A stretch of DNA of 32,230 bases from Clostridiales bacterium (GCA_009779405.1 WREI01000024.1:1-32230), one strand, 5' to 3'; positions 1 to 8,080 are shown, numbered from the stretch's first letter. Notes: generated from the sequence alone by a model not told the origin. Translations and numbers: made by a program.

Positions 1-86
1 ACGGTGATATACTCCAAGCCCACGCGCGGCACAACGCCGCCCTTGAGCGCGTGGATCAGAATGTTGGCAATGCGGCTGGGGATCAT
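1..86 (-). CDS. DUF2791 / BREX-type ATP-binding protein, N-terminal fragment
   Basis: The minus strand opens with ATG at 86, preceded five bases upstream by GGAG, and reads 28 codons to the window edge. The peptide begins MIPSRIANILIHALKGG and continues with VPRVGLEYIT. From memory this matches the very conserved N-terminus of the DUF2791 (pfam10923) P-loop ATPases, annotated as BREX-system ATP-binding domain proteins and often found beside helicases and TerB-domain proteins. The P-loop itself would lie outside the window, so the ATPase assignment rests on the N-terminal signature only. It is the fourth gene on this strand after the helicase, the helical-repeat protein and the hydrolase, and the direction and helicase partner fit the family. 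Cut by the window edge, not by mutation. Confidence 0.6.
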   Translation of the reverse strand, partial: MIPSRIANILIHALKGGVVPRVGLEYIT

Positions 87-175
87 GGGGGCTCCTTCGG
101 TTTCAATTGTAGGGGCGCGATATCGGCGGCTCCCGCAGGAGACGCCGCGCCCTGATGGCTCACTTGAATCACCTT

Positions 176-204
176 ATTATACCGCAACCGCACGCAGGAA
201 TAAA
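176..204 (-). promoter_or_regulatory. possible promoter for the DUF2791 gene
   Basis: On the minus strand a perfect TATAAT lies at 181-176, with a weak -35 (TTTATT, 204-199) 17 bp upstream. The ~80-base leader between it and the ATG at 86 contains a G/C-rich inverted repeat (about 113-152) that could fold into a hairpin. The -35 is poor, so this is tentative. Confidence 0.35.
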
Positions 205-222
205 GCCCATAATTCGTGACAG

Positions 223-867
223 TTAAATGGCATTGCCGATTACAGCGATTATAACCTCCGCACAACCCCACGGATTCTCCAGCATCGGCAGGTGGCAGGT
301 GTCCCGGATAAAATGAAACTGCAATTTGGCTAAGCTTTCCGCGTCCAGGTTCAAATCATCCGTCCGCCCGGCATAGTCTGGCTGCCCTCTGTCACCCATT
401 AAAATATGGATCGGCATTTTGGCTGCCTTCACAAGCGGCGTGAAATCGAAATCGCCTTGATAGCTCTGCTTTAGGGCGACCGAATAATAGGGGGCTTCCC
501 GCCGGAACATTTCCATAAGCGCGTCCCGGTGCCGCGCTGCGTTTTGGGGCAGGAGCAAATTCCGATAAAACGCGTTTGCGGGGCGGAGGTTTGTCTCTAT
601 AAGTATAAACCGCGCCGCCCGCACGCCAAACGCCGCCAACTGCAAGGCCACCAGACCGCCCATGCTGTGGCCGACTATGCAGTCATAGGATGTATACGCC
701 AATTGCAGCGATAATTGTGCCGCTATATCTCGCGTGGCGCATGCGTTTTGCAGTGTTTCGTGCGCATAATCCGCAAAACAACAGTCCCACGCGGCAGGCA
801 AGTGCGGCAGCAGGGGCTTCCATATTTCGCTTGTGCATTGCGCACCGGGAAGGAATAATATATGCAT
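223..867 (-). CDS. alpha/beta hydrolase
   Basis: A 214-residue alpha/beta-hydrolase-fold protein of the minimal, lid-poor type. The start is followed by the first strand HILFLPG and the oxyanion region. The nucleophile elbow is GHSMGG (Ser about residue 68). A candidate catalytic Asp is in GDRGQPDY, and the His is in DTCHLPMLENP near the C-terminus, so the triad looks complete. No signal peptide is visible, so it should be cytoplasmic. I prefer ATG at 867 because the first core strand starts there; a TTG at 891 would add eight residues. Neither has a strong ribosome site. It lies between the helical-repeat gene and the DUF2791 gene, all on one strand. The substrate cannot be read from the sequence; esterase or lactonase-like enzymes share these motifs. 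Confidence 0.8.
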   Translation of the reverse strand: MHILFLPGAQCTSEIWKPLLPHLPAAWDCCFADYAHETLQNACATRDIAAQLSLQLAYTSYDCIVGHSMGGLVALQLAAFGVRAARFILIETNLRPANAFYRNLLLPQNAARHRDALMEMFRREAPYYSVALKQSYQGDFDFTPLVKAAKMPIHILMGDRGQPDYAGRTDDLNLDAESLAKLQFHFIRDTCHLPMLENPWGCAEVIIAVIGNAI

Positions 868-1002
868 AGGTGCATTATACCTCGTGGACAACAGCTCGTG
901 AAGTAAGACCTCTGTTTTGCGGGTTCAGCTCTGTCCCAAAACTGCATACCGTGTTGGTTGCATGATTGCCGCCGAGCCGAATGTGCAGACGCGACCACAC
1001 AC

Positions 1003-2379
1003 CTATTCCGCCCCGGATGCCGCCCTCTCCCTGCGCCGCTTCACGCGCCGGGCGAACTTTCGGGTATCGTCATAGGAATCATACAGGCATTCTTCGAGCA
1101 TGTCGTCCGTCAACACCCCGCAATGCTGCATGGCTTGCACGATGCCGCACCTGCAAAAAGAGCAGTCGCCCTTTTGGTAGGCACGGAGCAGTATGGGCAG
1201 CGCGGCTGTGGAGCGGTGGTGCGTATAGATATCGCGCAGATCCATTTGGACATCATGCGAAATCGTTTTGGTCTTCTCCATGGCGCGAAGGATAACGGCG
1301 TCGTCGGATTTGCGGTAGTTTCTGTAGAGCAGGCTGAGCGCGCCCGATTCCAATCCCTTGTTCTCCAATAACTGCATCGCTAGTTCGTGCAGGCGTTTGT
1401 CTTTATGCTCTCTCAATGTGTCCATGGCGGCTCCCGCAAGCAATTCATGCTCCGATTGCGCATATGCAAGCAGGGGCATTATATCTATCGGGAATACGTT
1501 TGGCCAAAATTGCAGGAGGAGCAGCGCTTTCACTGTTTTATCCTCCTCGCGCAGAACGGCCTGCGCCAGTTCTATGCGCTCTTGCTCGGATGCTCTGTTC
1601 ATTATTGTATACTTGCACTCCATTAGAAAACTGTGCATTTTCAAGCGTGGATTCTCATCTGTGGCGGCTTCTTTTGCAGCTTGTAACAGCATATCAACTG
1701 TCGGTTGTATTTTTTCGGTCCTTTCCCGCTCATAGTAAGAATCCTCTGCTTCTATGCTGTCGACGAGCGCCGCGATTGCGAGGGATTTGCCGCAGGCACT
1801 GCTGTAAAACTTTTCGATCCGTTCCTTGCCGAACTTGTCTTCCGCTCTGTGCCTGTACCAAAGATCATAGGCCGTTCGCCTGTGAGGCTTCTTTATGCAC
1901 ATTTCACCCACAGCGTTTGCATATCTCTTGAAAGCCGCAAAGCCTTCAAAACACCAAAGCGTACAGGCGAGTTCATCCCACTGCATGCCCTCATCCACAT
2001 GGAAATTCTGCAAAAGCTTTTCGCCCTTTTGCGCAAAATAATCATATTTTGTATAGAGCGTCTCTCTCGCGACCGCGTACCCGTCCCCGGCATAGAGATA
2101 CAAAATCCTCGCCAGCTGAAAGAACAGTTTATCGTTGCAGCGCGAATGGAACTTCTGAATGACGGGCTCCAGAAAGTATTCCGGCTCCCGGATCGCCCAA
2201 ACGGCATAATACAAATAGTCCCCCTTCGTGCCCTCGCACTGCCAGTCATACGAAATATCGCGCAGGCAGCAGCGCAGGACGAGTTCCCGATACCGCGCGC
2301 GCTCCTGGTTCTTCTGCAATTCGAGGATGGCGCTGCCGAGACCTCGGCGCAGGGATTGGGAGAAGGTTGTTTCGGTCAT
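1003..2379 (-). CDS. helical-repeat (HEAT-like) protein of unknown function
   Basis: A 458-residue, probably soluble protein with no signal peptide or membrane segment. I do not recognise a named family. The first half is rich in aromatic and charged residues. Roughly residues 270-450 look like successive amphipathic helix pairs, as in HEAT or armadillo repeats, with a small Cys cluster (CSFCRCG) near residue 410 and a very basic C-terminus. The start at 2379 has an excellent ribosome site (TAGGAGGG). The gene begins 12 bases after the helicase stop, so the two are almost certainly co-transcribed and possibly coupled. A helical-repeat partner beside an SF2 helicase suggests a scaffold or nucleic-acid sensor role, but that is inference from position. 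Confidence 0.75.
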   Translation of the reverse strand: MTETTFSQSLRRGLGSAILELQKNQERARYRELVLRCCLRDISYDWQCEGTKGDYLYYAVWAIREPEYFLEPVIQKFHSRCNDKLFFQLARILYLYAGDGYAVARETLYTKYDYFAQKGEKLLQNFHVDEGMQWDELACTLWCFEGFAAFKRYANAVGEMCIKKPHRRTAYDLWYRHRAEDKFGKERIEKFYSSACGKSLAIAALVDSIEAEDSYYERERTEKIQPTVDMLLQAAKEAATDENPRLKMHSFLMECKYTIMNRASEQERIELAQAVLREEDKTVKALLLLQFWPNVFPIDIMPLLAYAQSEHELLAGAAMDTLREHKDKRLHELAMQLLENKGLESGALSLLYRNYRKSDDAVILRAMEKTKTISHDVQMDLRDIYTHHRSTAALPILLRAYQKGDCSFCRCGIVQAMQHCGVLTDDMLEECLYDSYDDTRKFARRVKRRRERAASGAE

Positions 2380-2391
2380 ATTTCCCTCCTA

Positions 2392-5049
2392 TTAATTCAC
2401 CATCTTCATCCGCTTCAAAGCAATCTCATTCGCGTTCAAATAAGACCGTTGTTTGCAGCGCACGAGCTGCTTCCTGCCCTCGGCTGTGCGCGTATAAATC
2501 AGTTCAAACCCGCCCGCCTGCTTTTTCAGCTGCGCGGCCAGGGCCTGCGCGTTTTCCTTTTTTGTGCCGAGACAGGCGGGGCAGGCATAGCTGTTTATAT
2601 AGGACAGACCGCCCAACTTCTTCTTCTGGATGATCACATAGCGCGGGTTGTCGATGGCGGACAACAGCTCGGCCACTGATTTGGAGAAGAGCTCGTTGTC
2701 ACGCGCGCTCGCGTCTTTGAGCAGACAGTAGACATACCCGTCCGCCGATTTGCGCATGGTGAGCCGGGCCGCGCCGCTCTCCAGCAGTCCCTGCGCCTGC
2801 ATGGCCCGCAACAGGCAGTTGGCCAGGGTTTGGACCGTCTTTTGGGGCGAGATGAATTGCAGGATTTTGCGTAGGCCGATCAGCACAAAGATGGCGGCAA
2901 TCCCGCAGACGAGTCCCGCGAGAACCTTGGCTATGGCCGTCTCGCCGAAGATGGGGAGTATCAGCAACAGGCGCGTCAAGGCGAACGCGAGGGTGCTCCA
3001 CAGCAGCACGGCCATCAGATTCTCCGCCAGAAATCCCTTGGGGCGCAGTGCTTTGGGCAGCTCACAGCTGTCACTGACCTGTGGCCGCGCGTATTGCCCG
3101 AGCAGTTTGTCCCAACTCTTCGTCATATCCTCCCGCGCGGCGGCGAGACGCAGGGTCTCCGCGTTGATGTTCGCAAAGCCCGCTTCGTTATAGGGCGGCT
3201 TGACGATATCGATGCGCTCTATCCCGCTCTCAATCGTACCGCCGTTGTAGGAGGGCGCGAGGAAGCCGTCAAAGCGCCGCGTCAGGGTGGTATAGTCGTC
3301 ACTGATGATGTTCCCGCTGTCCGCGCCCGGTTCGAGCGTCACCAAGTGCCAGATATTCGCGGTCTTTTTCGGGTCGTTCCTGTCCGTGCGGATGGCGCGC
3401 CCCCGCATTTGGTTGCTGAGCATAAAGCTGCCGACAAAGCTGGCCAATATCAGCGAGTTGATGCAGGGGCTGTCCCAACCCTCGCCCAAGAGGGACTTGG
3501 TGCCGATCAGAATTTGGATGAAGCCCGCCTGCAGGGCTTCGGTCAGCACGGCGACCTTATGCTTGTTGGAGGAGCCGATGGTGAGCTCGGCATAGGGGGC
3601 GTTCGGCAGGGCCTTTGTTCGCATCTCGCAACCCTGCCGCGCCGCAATCGCGCGCACATCATTCACAATCCCGTTTGGCACGATCACCAAAGTCCCCGAA
3701 AGCAGGGCTATCCTCGCCCGGTCGCCGACACTGCGCCGCACGGCCTCGAAGATGGGGACCGTACCCATCACACCGATTACCGCGTCCGTCCCGACGATGG
3801 GCAGGGTCTCCTTCTTGATAAAATCGGTCAAAATCAGCATGCGCAGACCCTCGCCCAAGTCGGCGTATTCGGCGCGGACGATCTCATCTATGGCCGAAAG
3901 CTTGCCCATGGAGTTGCTCAGCATCTTCTTAATCTTGCGGTCGCCCGTCAGGCAGGGGAGAGACCCGTTCATCAGGCCCTGCCGATGCAGCGCGCCGCGT
4001 ATCTCCTCCACCTCCCGCGCGCCGAACAGCTCGGGCATGCGCAGAAGCAGGGCCAGCGCGGTCTGTGCGGTCTCCAAGTTATATGCCTTCTGCCCCCTCG
4101 GTGACAGCATAGCCACCAACCGCGGCGGCACGGCCAACTTCGCCCGCGCGCACAGCACCAACAGCGCGGCAAACGCATCCGGCGCGTCAAAGAGGGTCTC
4201 CTCCATATTTGTATAGTCTTGCAGGATACGCGAACGGTTGATTGCAGACTTAAAAGCTTCACCCTGCAAGATAGAATCCACGCATTCCTGCGCCCGCCGT
4301 TGAAAGCCCGCCAACAGCTCCCGTTCCTCGCGGGTGGGATAGGAAAAATAGATATAATCCTGATGCGGACAGAGCGTCTTTTGTTTGACCAACTGCGGGA
4401 TAAATATCTCCGCGTCAATCTCGCCGCAGAGCGAGATATAGCGGTTCCATTCCGCCGCCGTGCTGTCATAGGGTGGGGTGGCGGTCAGCGCGATGATTGT
4501 AATATCGCCCTTATAGGCCGCGATAAAGCCCTCCAGGGCCTTCTGCCACTCGCTTTTCAGGTGATGCGCTTCGTCCAAGCAGATGGTCTTGATGCCCGCA
4601 CGGCGCACGGCCTTCATCAAATCGAAGCCCGCGTAATCCTCGGTCTCGGCATGTTCCAACTGTCCCTCATTGTCGCCTTCGATTATCTCATCGCTCAGTT
4701 TTTTATTGTAAGCCGCATGCAGAGCCTGATAGGTGACGGATGTAATCAGTTTCGGGGCCTTCAAAGTATAGGATACCACCTCGTCCACCCGCGCGGGCTC
4801 GGCCATAAAGCCCTCGGCAAAGCGCTCGCCCCACTGCTGACGTATCGTGACGCCCGGCGAAAGCACCAGTGCGGGCGCGCCGAGCCGGCGGATCAGCTCC
4901 AAGCCCAAAATCGTCTTCCCGCTGCCCGGCGCGGCGACGATATGTATGCTCTGATTGCGCAGATATTTCTGCGCGTTATCCAACACCTTTTGCTGATAAT
5001 CGCGAAAGGTCCCGCGGAAGCGGAAATTGGTGAAGTTCACTATTGGCAT
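2392..5049 (-). CDS. SF2 DEAD/DEAH-box helicase with C-terminal membrane hairpin
   Basis: An 885-residue helicase of the COG1061 / type III restriction-subunit type. Visible motifs: Q-like FRDYQQ near residue 17, Walker A APGSGKT (40-46), motif II DEAH (159-162), motif III TAT (189-191), a motif V-like LLGEGWDSPCIN and motif VI QMRGRAIRTDR in the second RecA domain. Residues about 678-725 form two long hydrophobic stretches separated by a short loop, which looks like a membrane hairpin. A ~150-residue C-terminal domain follows, containing a CPACLG Cys pair. Membrane anchoring is unusual for this superfamily. It is the first gene of the minus-strand group. It is preceded by a promoter-like sequence and has a modest ribosome site (AGGA) five bases before the ATG. 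Function is likely nucleic-acid remodelling in a defence or stress context; the direction of action and the substrate are unknown. Confidence 0.85.
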   Translation of the reverse strand: MPIVNFTNFRFRGTFRDYQQKVLDNAQKYLRNQSIHIVAAPGSGKTILGLELIRRLGAPALVLSPGVTIRQQWGERFAEGFMAEPARVDEVVSYTLKAPKLITSVTYQALHAAYNKKLSDEIIEGDNEGQLEHAETEDYAGFDLMKAVRRAGIKTICLDEAHHLKSEWQKALEGFIAAYKGDITIIALTATPPYDSTAAEWNRYISLCGEIDAEIFIPQLVKQKTLCPHQDYIYFSYPTREERELLAGFQRRAQECVDSILQGEAFKSAINRSRILQDYTNMEETLFDAPDAFAALLVLCARAKLAVPPRLVAMLSPRGQKAYNLETAQTALALLLRMPELFGAREVEEIRGALHRQGLMNGSLPCLTGDRKIKKMLSNSMGKLSAIDEIVRAEYADLGEGLRMLILTDFIKKETLPIVGTDAVIGVMGTVPIFEAVRRSVGDRARIALLSGTLVIVPNGIVNDVRAIAARQGCEMRTKALPNAPYAELTIGSSNKHKVAVLTEALQAGFIQILIGTKSLLGEGWDSPCINSLILASFVGSFMLSNQMRGRAIRTDRNDPKKTANIWHLVTLEPGADSGNIISDDYTTLTRRFDGFLAPSYNGGTIESGIERIDIVKPPYNEAGFANINAETLRLAAAREDMTKSWDKLLGQYARPQVSDSCELPKALRPKGFLAENLMAVLLWSTLAFALTRLLLILPIFGETAIAKVLAGLVCGIAAIFVLIGLRKILQFISPQKTVQTLANCLLRAMQAQGLLESGAARLTMRKSADGYVYCLLKDASARDNELFSKSVAELLSAIDNPRYVIIQKKKLGGLSYINSYACPACLGTKKENAQALAAQLKKQAGGFELIYTRTAEGRKQLVRCKQRSYLNANEIALKRMKMVN

Positions 5050-5074
5050 ACCGTCCTGTCGTTATTGCGGTTCT

Positions 5075-5103
5075 ATTATAAGGACTTTCGGGTTGCCGCG
5101 CAA
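5075..5103 (-). promoter_or_regulatory. promoter of the helicase gene group
   Basis: On the minus strand TTGCGC (5103-5098), a 17-bp spacer and a perfect TATAAT (5080-5075) stand 26 bases before the helicase ATG. The first three bases of the -35 fall inside the left arm of the inverted repeat at 5101-5238, so the repeat element may supply half of this promoter. Confidence 0.5.
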
Positions 5104-5238
5104 TGTTCAATGCATCAACGCGCAAGGGGCAATGGCGGTGGGGGCAATGCTCAACGCGCAATGTTTTCCTCAATTAAAAAGAGATGCCGGAGACATCTCC
5201 ACAACCATTGTGTGTTGCGCGTTGATACATTGAACATT
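5101..5238. repeat. imperfect inverted repeat, 24-bp arms
   Basis: Arms at 5102-5125 and 5215-5238 are reverse complements with a single mismatch (23 of 24). A partial third copy of the arm motif lies at 5150-5162, and a GAGATG/CATCTC hairpin at 5181-5199. Within the arms, units ending in CAATG or CAACG recur every 7-9 bases. The architecture matches the other inter-genic repeat elements of this window with yet another unit sequence. It fills the gap between the ZIP gene and the helicase. Confidence 0.75.
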
Positions 5239-5254
5239 TCCTTCTCCCTATATC

Positions 5255-5284
5255 TACTGCCTGCTGCCCACTGCCTATTGCCTA
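5255..5284. repeat. heptad array (TACTGCC type, four units)
   Basis: Four consecutive 7-bp units (TACTGCC, TGCTGCC, CACTGCC, TATTGCC) end on the stop codon of the ZIP gene, whose TAG is read from the complementary strand of the last bases. Read in the ZIP gene's direction the units are GGCARTA-like, the same family as the array at 6734-6761 after glmS, which lies in inverted orientation. Confidence 0.8.
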
Positions 5285-6064
5285 TCCCAGCGCCACATCC
5301 ATCACCATCATAATCGCGAAGCCCAGCAGCACGCCTATTGATGCAAGCATTTTATTGTCCCGGAAGGATTCGGGGATCAGCTCCGAACAGACGACGGCGA
5401 TCATCGCTCCGGCGGAGAAGGAGAGGGCCAGGGGCAGGGCGCTGCGCATGCAGAGCGCGAACAGCACGCCGAGTACCCCGGCGATCGGCTCCACAAGGCC
5501 CGAAGCCTGCCCCGCCATAAAACTTTTCATTCGCGAGGCACCGTCGCGGCGCAGCGGCATCGCCACGCACACGCCCTCGGGGAAGTTTTGCAGGCCTATG
5601 CCTATTGCGAGCATCGCGGCGCCCTGTGCGGTTGCGCCCTCTATGCCGAGTGCCGCGCTGCCGAACGCCACGCCGATGGCCAACCCCTCGGGAATGTTGT
5701 GCAATGTCACGGCAACGGTAAGCAAGATGGAGCGTTTTGCCGCCACCCCGTTGCCTGCGGTAGTTTTTGTAAGCAAAATATCGGAGCCGATGATAAAACC
5801 GCCGCCCAAAAGGAAGCCTAAGGCGGAGGAAAGCCAGGCACTGCCGCCCAACTCCGCGGAGAGTTCAATCGCAGGCGCCAGCAGCGACCAGAACGAGGCC
5901 GCGATCATCACGCCCGCGGCAAAGCCCATCATCAGATCCAGAACCTTGCGGTTCATTGTCTTGAAAAAGAAGACCAGGCCTGCTCCGAGTGCCGTGACAA
6001 GGTATGTGAAAAGGGTGGCAAGCAGGCCCTGCCATATGGGTCCCAGCGCGAAAAACCATAACAT
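5282..6064 (-). CDS. ZIP family metal transporter
   Basis: A 260-residue integral membrane protein of the ZIP (zinc/iron permease) family with about eight hydrophobic segments. The diagnostic motif HNIPEGLAIG marks the metal-binding TM4, and QNFPEG supplies the TM5 partner, as in bacterial ZupT-like proteins. The family carries divalent metals such as zinc, iron or manganese into the cytoplasm. I chose ATG at 6064 because it has GGGAG nine bases upstream and leaves the first membrane helix near the N-terminus. An upstream ATG at 6130 would add 22 polar residues and run into the divergent promoter at 6131. The stop codon lies inside the heptad array at 5255-5284. It is transcribed away from the glutamate mutase operon and shares its upstream region. 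Confidence 0.9.
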   Translation of the reverse strand: MLWFFALGPIWQGLLATLFTYLVTALGAGLVFFFKTMNRKVLDLMMGFAAGVMIAASFWSLLAPAIELSAELGGSAWLSSALGFLLGGGFIIGSDILLTKTTAGNGVAAKRSILLTVAVTLHNIPEGLAIGVAFGSAALGIEGATAQGAAMLAIGIGLQNFPEGVCVAMPLRRDGASRMKSFMAGQASGLVEPIAGVLGVLFALCMRSALPLALSFSAGAMIAVVCSELIPESFRDNKMLASIGVLLGFAIMMVMDVALG

Positions 6065-6130
6065 CCGTAAACGCTCCCAACATAATCTGTTTTTACAGTA
6101 TGCGGGAGCGGGTTTGGTTGTTATTTTCAC

Positions 6131-6158
6131 TTGACATCCCCAAAAGAATTGCTACAAT
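6131..6158 (+). promoter_or_regulatory. strong sigma-A type promoter of the glutamate mutase operon
   Basis: A perfect TTGACA (6131-6136), a 16-bp spacer and TACAAT (6153-6158). Transcription should start near 6165, giving a leader of about 160 bases before glmS. No other promoter-like pair fits between the leader hairpin and glmS. Confidence 0.75.
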
Positions 6159-6199
6159 TGTATCGTACAAAATTGGATGAAAACACGAGAGGATCGATT

Positions 6200-6268
6200 A
6201 TGAAAATCGACACGGAATCTGTTGCAATGCGGGTTTTCGTTGGGGGGCGTGTATCTTTTTTACTATAA
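6200..6268 (+). CDS. possible 22-residue leader peptide before glmS
   Basis: An ATG at 6200 with AGAGG six to seven bases upstream opens a 22-codon frame (beginning MKIDTESVAMRVFVGG) that stops with TAA at 6266-6268, ten bases before an intrinsic-terminator hairpin. Position between promoter and terminator is that of an attenuator leader peptide. There is no run of one amino acid that would reveal the sensed molecule, so translation of the frame is unproven. Confidence 0.35.
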   Translation: MKIDTESVAMRVFVGGRVSFLL

Positions 6269-6277
6269 AACATGCAC

Positions 6278-6301
6278 AAAAAGCGCGGAATCGCGCTTTT
6301 T
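6278..6301 (+). terminator. intrinsic terminator / attenuator hairpin in the glm leader
   Basis: A perfect 10-bp stem (AAAAAGCGCG, 6278-6287, with CGCGCTTTTT, 6292-6301) and a GAAT loop: G/C core followed by five T. It stands only 24 bases before the glmS ATG, downstream of the only good promoter, so the operon must be expressed by read-through or conditional antitermination. Confidence 0.6.
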
Positions 6302-6325
6302 GCGCTGTGACAGAGAGGAAGGGCG

Positions 6326-6748
6326 ATGGATAAAAGGAAGATCGTGCTGGGCGTTATCGGCTCGGATGTGCATGCCGTCGGCAACAAGATATTGTATCAC
6401 GCGTTTACGGACGCGGGCTTTGATGTGACGAATTTGGGCGTGATGGTCTCGCAGGAGGAGTTTATCGAAGCCGCGGTTGAGACGGCCGCGGACTGCATCG
6501 TCGTCTCCTCGCTCTACGGACACGGCGAGTTGGATTGCCGCGGCCTGCGCGAAAAGTGCGACGAAGCGGGCCTGCACGGCATCCTCCTCTACGTCGGCGG
6601 CAATATCGTGGTCGGCAAGCAGCCCTTTGCTGAGGTGGAAGCCCGCTTCCACGCGATGGGCTTTGACCGCGTGTTCGGCCCCGGCACCAGCCCGGAGGAG
6701 GGGATTGGGGCGTTGAGAGCGGATCTGGGGATGGGCAACAGGCAGTAG
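6326..6748 (+). CDS. glmS: glutamate mutase (methylaspartate mutase) subunit S
   Basis: The small, B12-binding subunit of glutamate mutase (140 residues; mutS in older naming, unrelated to mismatch repair). It carries the base-off/His-on cobalamin signature: Asp14-x-His16-x-x-Gly19 (SDVHAVGNK), Ser61-x-Leu63 and Gly91-Gly92-Asn93. His16 ligates cobalt from below. With GlmE it forms the enzyme that rearranges (S)-glutamate to (2S,3S)-3-methylaspartate. The ribosome site is GAGGAAGGG just before the ATG. The stop codon (6746-6748) lies inside a GGCARTA heptad array, so the last residues (GNRQ) are repeat-encoded. First gene of the glmS-glmL-glmE-mal operon. Confidence 0.97.
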   Translation: MDKRKIVLGVIGSDVHAVGNKILYHAFTDAGFDVTNLGVMVSQEEFIEAAVETAADCIVVSSLYGHGELDCRGLREKCDEAGLHGILLYVGGNIVVGKQPFAEVEARFHAMGFDRVFGPGTSPEEGIGALRADLGMGNRQ

Positions 6749-6761
6749 GCAATAGGCAATA
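6734..6761. repeat. heptad array (GGCARTA type, four units)
   Basis: Four 7-bp units (GGCAACA, GGCAGTA, GGCAATA, GGCAATA) span the glmS stop codon and fill the glmS-glmL gap. The AATAGG in the last unit is the only ribosome-site-like sequence before glmL. It is the inverted counterpart of the array at 5255-5284. Confidence 0.8.
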
Positions 6762-6766
6762 GTATT

Positions 6767-8080
6767 ATGAATCCAATCTTACTCATCGACTACGGCTCCA
6801 CAAACACCAAAGTGACGGCGGTCAGTTTGGCGGAGGGTCGCGTGCTCGGGCGGGCGGCGGCGGATACCACGGTCGATGCGGGGTTGGATCTGGGGCTGGA
6901 GCGGGCCTTGCATCTGTTGCGGCAGCAATGCGGGGATTTGCGCTTTGAGACGCGGCTTGCCTGCTCCAGCGCCGCAGGCGGATTGCGTATGGCAGCCTGC
7001 GGATTGGTGCCGGAGCTGACCGGCAAGGCGGCAAAAATGGCCTGTCTCGGCGCCGGGGCCAAGCTGGTCAAGACCTACAGCTACCGTATGACCGACGAGG
7101 ATATAGCGGAGCTGGCGGGTTTGCGGCCCGATATATTTTTGCTGACGGGCGGCACGGACGGGGGCGACAGCGCCTGCATATTGCACAACGCGGCGCGGCT
7201 GGCGGACTGCGAATGCGCCTTCCCCATCCTGATCGCCGGGAACCGCGGGGCGGCGGCGGACTGCGAGCGGCTCCTGCAAGGGCGGGAGACCTATCGCTGT
7301 GAAAACGTGATGCCCTCCCTGCACAGGACGAACATCGCGCCCGCGCAGGCGAAGATACGCGAGCTCTTTTTGCGACGCATCGCGCGGGTCAGGGGCTTGG
7401 ATACGGTGTTGATGCCGACGCCCGCCGCCGTGATGTCGGCCCTGGAGCTGCTGGCCTCAAGAACGGGCGACTTGTTGGCGGTGGATTTGGGCGGCGCGAC
7501 GACCGACGTCTATTCTATGGCGTCGGGTGCGCCCCGGCATGAGAATGTTATCCTCAAGGGTCTGCCCGAGCCCTATGCGAAACGCACAGTGGAGGGGGAT
7601 ATCGGGATGCGCATCAACGCGCCCGGTATCGTGGCGGCGGCAGGCCTGCCCTTTGCAGCAGAAGCCGAGGAGCTGGCGCAAAACCCGTCCATACTGCCGC
7701 AGACCCCGGCCCAATGCGCGCTGGACGCGACCCTTGCGGCAGCGGCGTTGGAGATCGGTCTCACGCGCCACGCGGGCAGTATGGAGGAGGTCTATACGCC
7801 CCTGGGCCGCGCCTATGCGCAGACCGGGAAGGATTTATCGGATCTAAAGACCCTGGTCCTCACCGGGGGCGCGCTGGTGCACAGCCCCGATGCCGCGCGG
7901 ATAGCCGCAGGCAGCCTGCGCAGCGCGCAAAAGGCGGGCGTGCTCTGCCCCAAGCGGGCGGAGATTCTGGTGGATCGCAACTATATTTTATACGCCGCGG
8001 GACTGTTGGCGGAGAGAGAACCCGGCGCTGCACTTATGATTATGAAAAAGGAGCTAATACAGGAAGATGGAACTGCGTAA
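6767..8080 (+). CDS. glmL: GlmL/MutL, glutamate mutase accessory ATPase-like protein
   Basis: A 437-residue member of the ASKHA (actin/hexokinase/Hsp70 fold) superfamily, found between glmS and glmE in glutamate-fermenting clostridia. The first phosphate loop is [15 protein letters not shown] at the N-terminus, the second is [12 protein letters not shown] near residue 240, and a [11 protein letters not shown] segment is near residue 125. By analogy to other ASKHA reactivases it is thought to chaperone or reactivate the B12 enzyme, but its biochemical role is not firmly established. It is not the mismatch-repair MutL. The coding sequence overlaps glmE by 14 bases in another frame, indicating translational coupling. 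Confidence 0.93.
   Translation: MNPILLIDYGSTNTKVTAVSLAEGRVLGRAAADTTVDAGLDLGLERALHLLRQQCGDLRFETRLACSSAAGGLRMAACGLVPELTGKAAKMACLGAGAKLVKTYSYRMTDEDIAELAGLRPDIFLLTGGTDGGDSACILHNAARLADCECAFPILIAGNRGAAADCERLLQGRETYRCENVMPSLHRTNIAPAQAKIRELFLRRIARVRGLDTVLMPTPAAVMSALELLASRTGDLLAVDLGGATTDVYSMASGAPRHENVILKGLPEPYAKRTVEGDIGMRINAPGIVAAAGLPFAAEAEELAQNPSILPQTPAQCALDATLAAAALEIGLTRHAGSMEEVYTPLGRAYAQTGKDLSDLKTLVLTGGALVHSPDAARIAAGSLRSAQKAGVLCPKRAEILVDRNYILYAAGLLAEREPGAALMIMKKELIQEDGTA

Noticed and set aside
3094-4104. Long plus-strand ORFs inside the helicase gene
   Set aside because: Mirror frames of a GC-rich gene; no ribosome site or recognisable domain, while the helicase motifs are clear on the other strand.
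1-5049. A complete BREX system
   Set aside because: Only a DUF2791-like fragment is visible; there is no PglX methylase, PglZ or BrxL in the window.
6159-6325. Cobalamin riboswitch before the B12-dependent mutase genes
   Set aside because: The leader is only ~160 bases and shows no B12-box-like conserved core; a leader ORF and terminator explain it better.
6326-8080. MutS and MutL DNA mismatch repair genes
   Set aside because: The names coincide with old glutamate mutase naming only; the sequences are a B12-binding domain and an ASKHA protein, not mismatch-repair ATPases.
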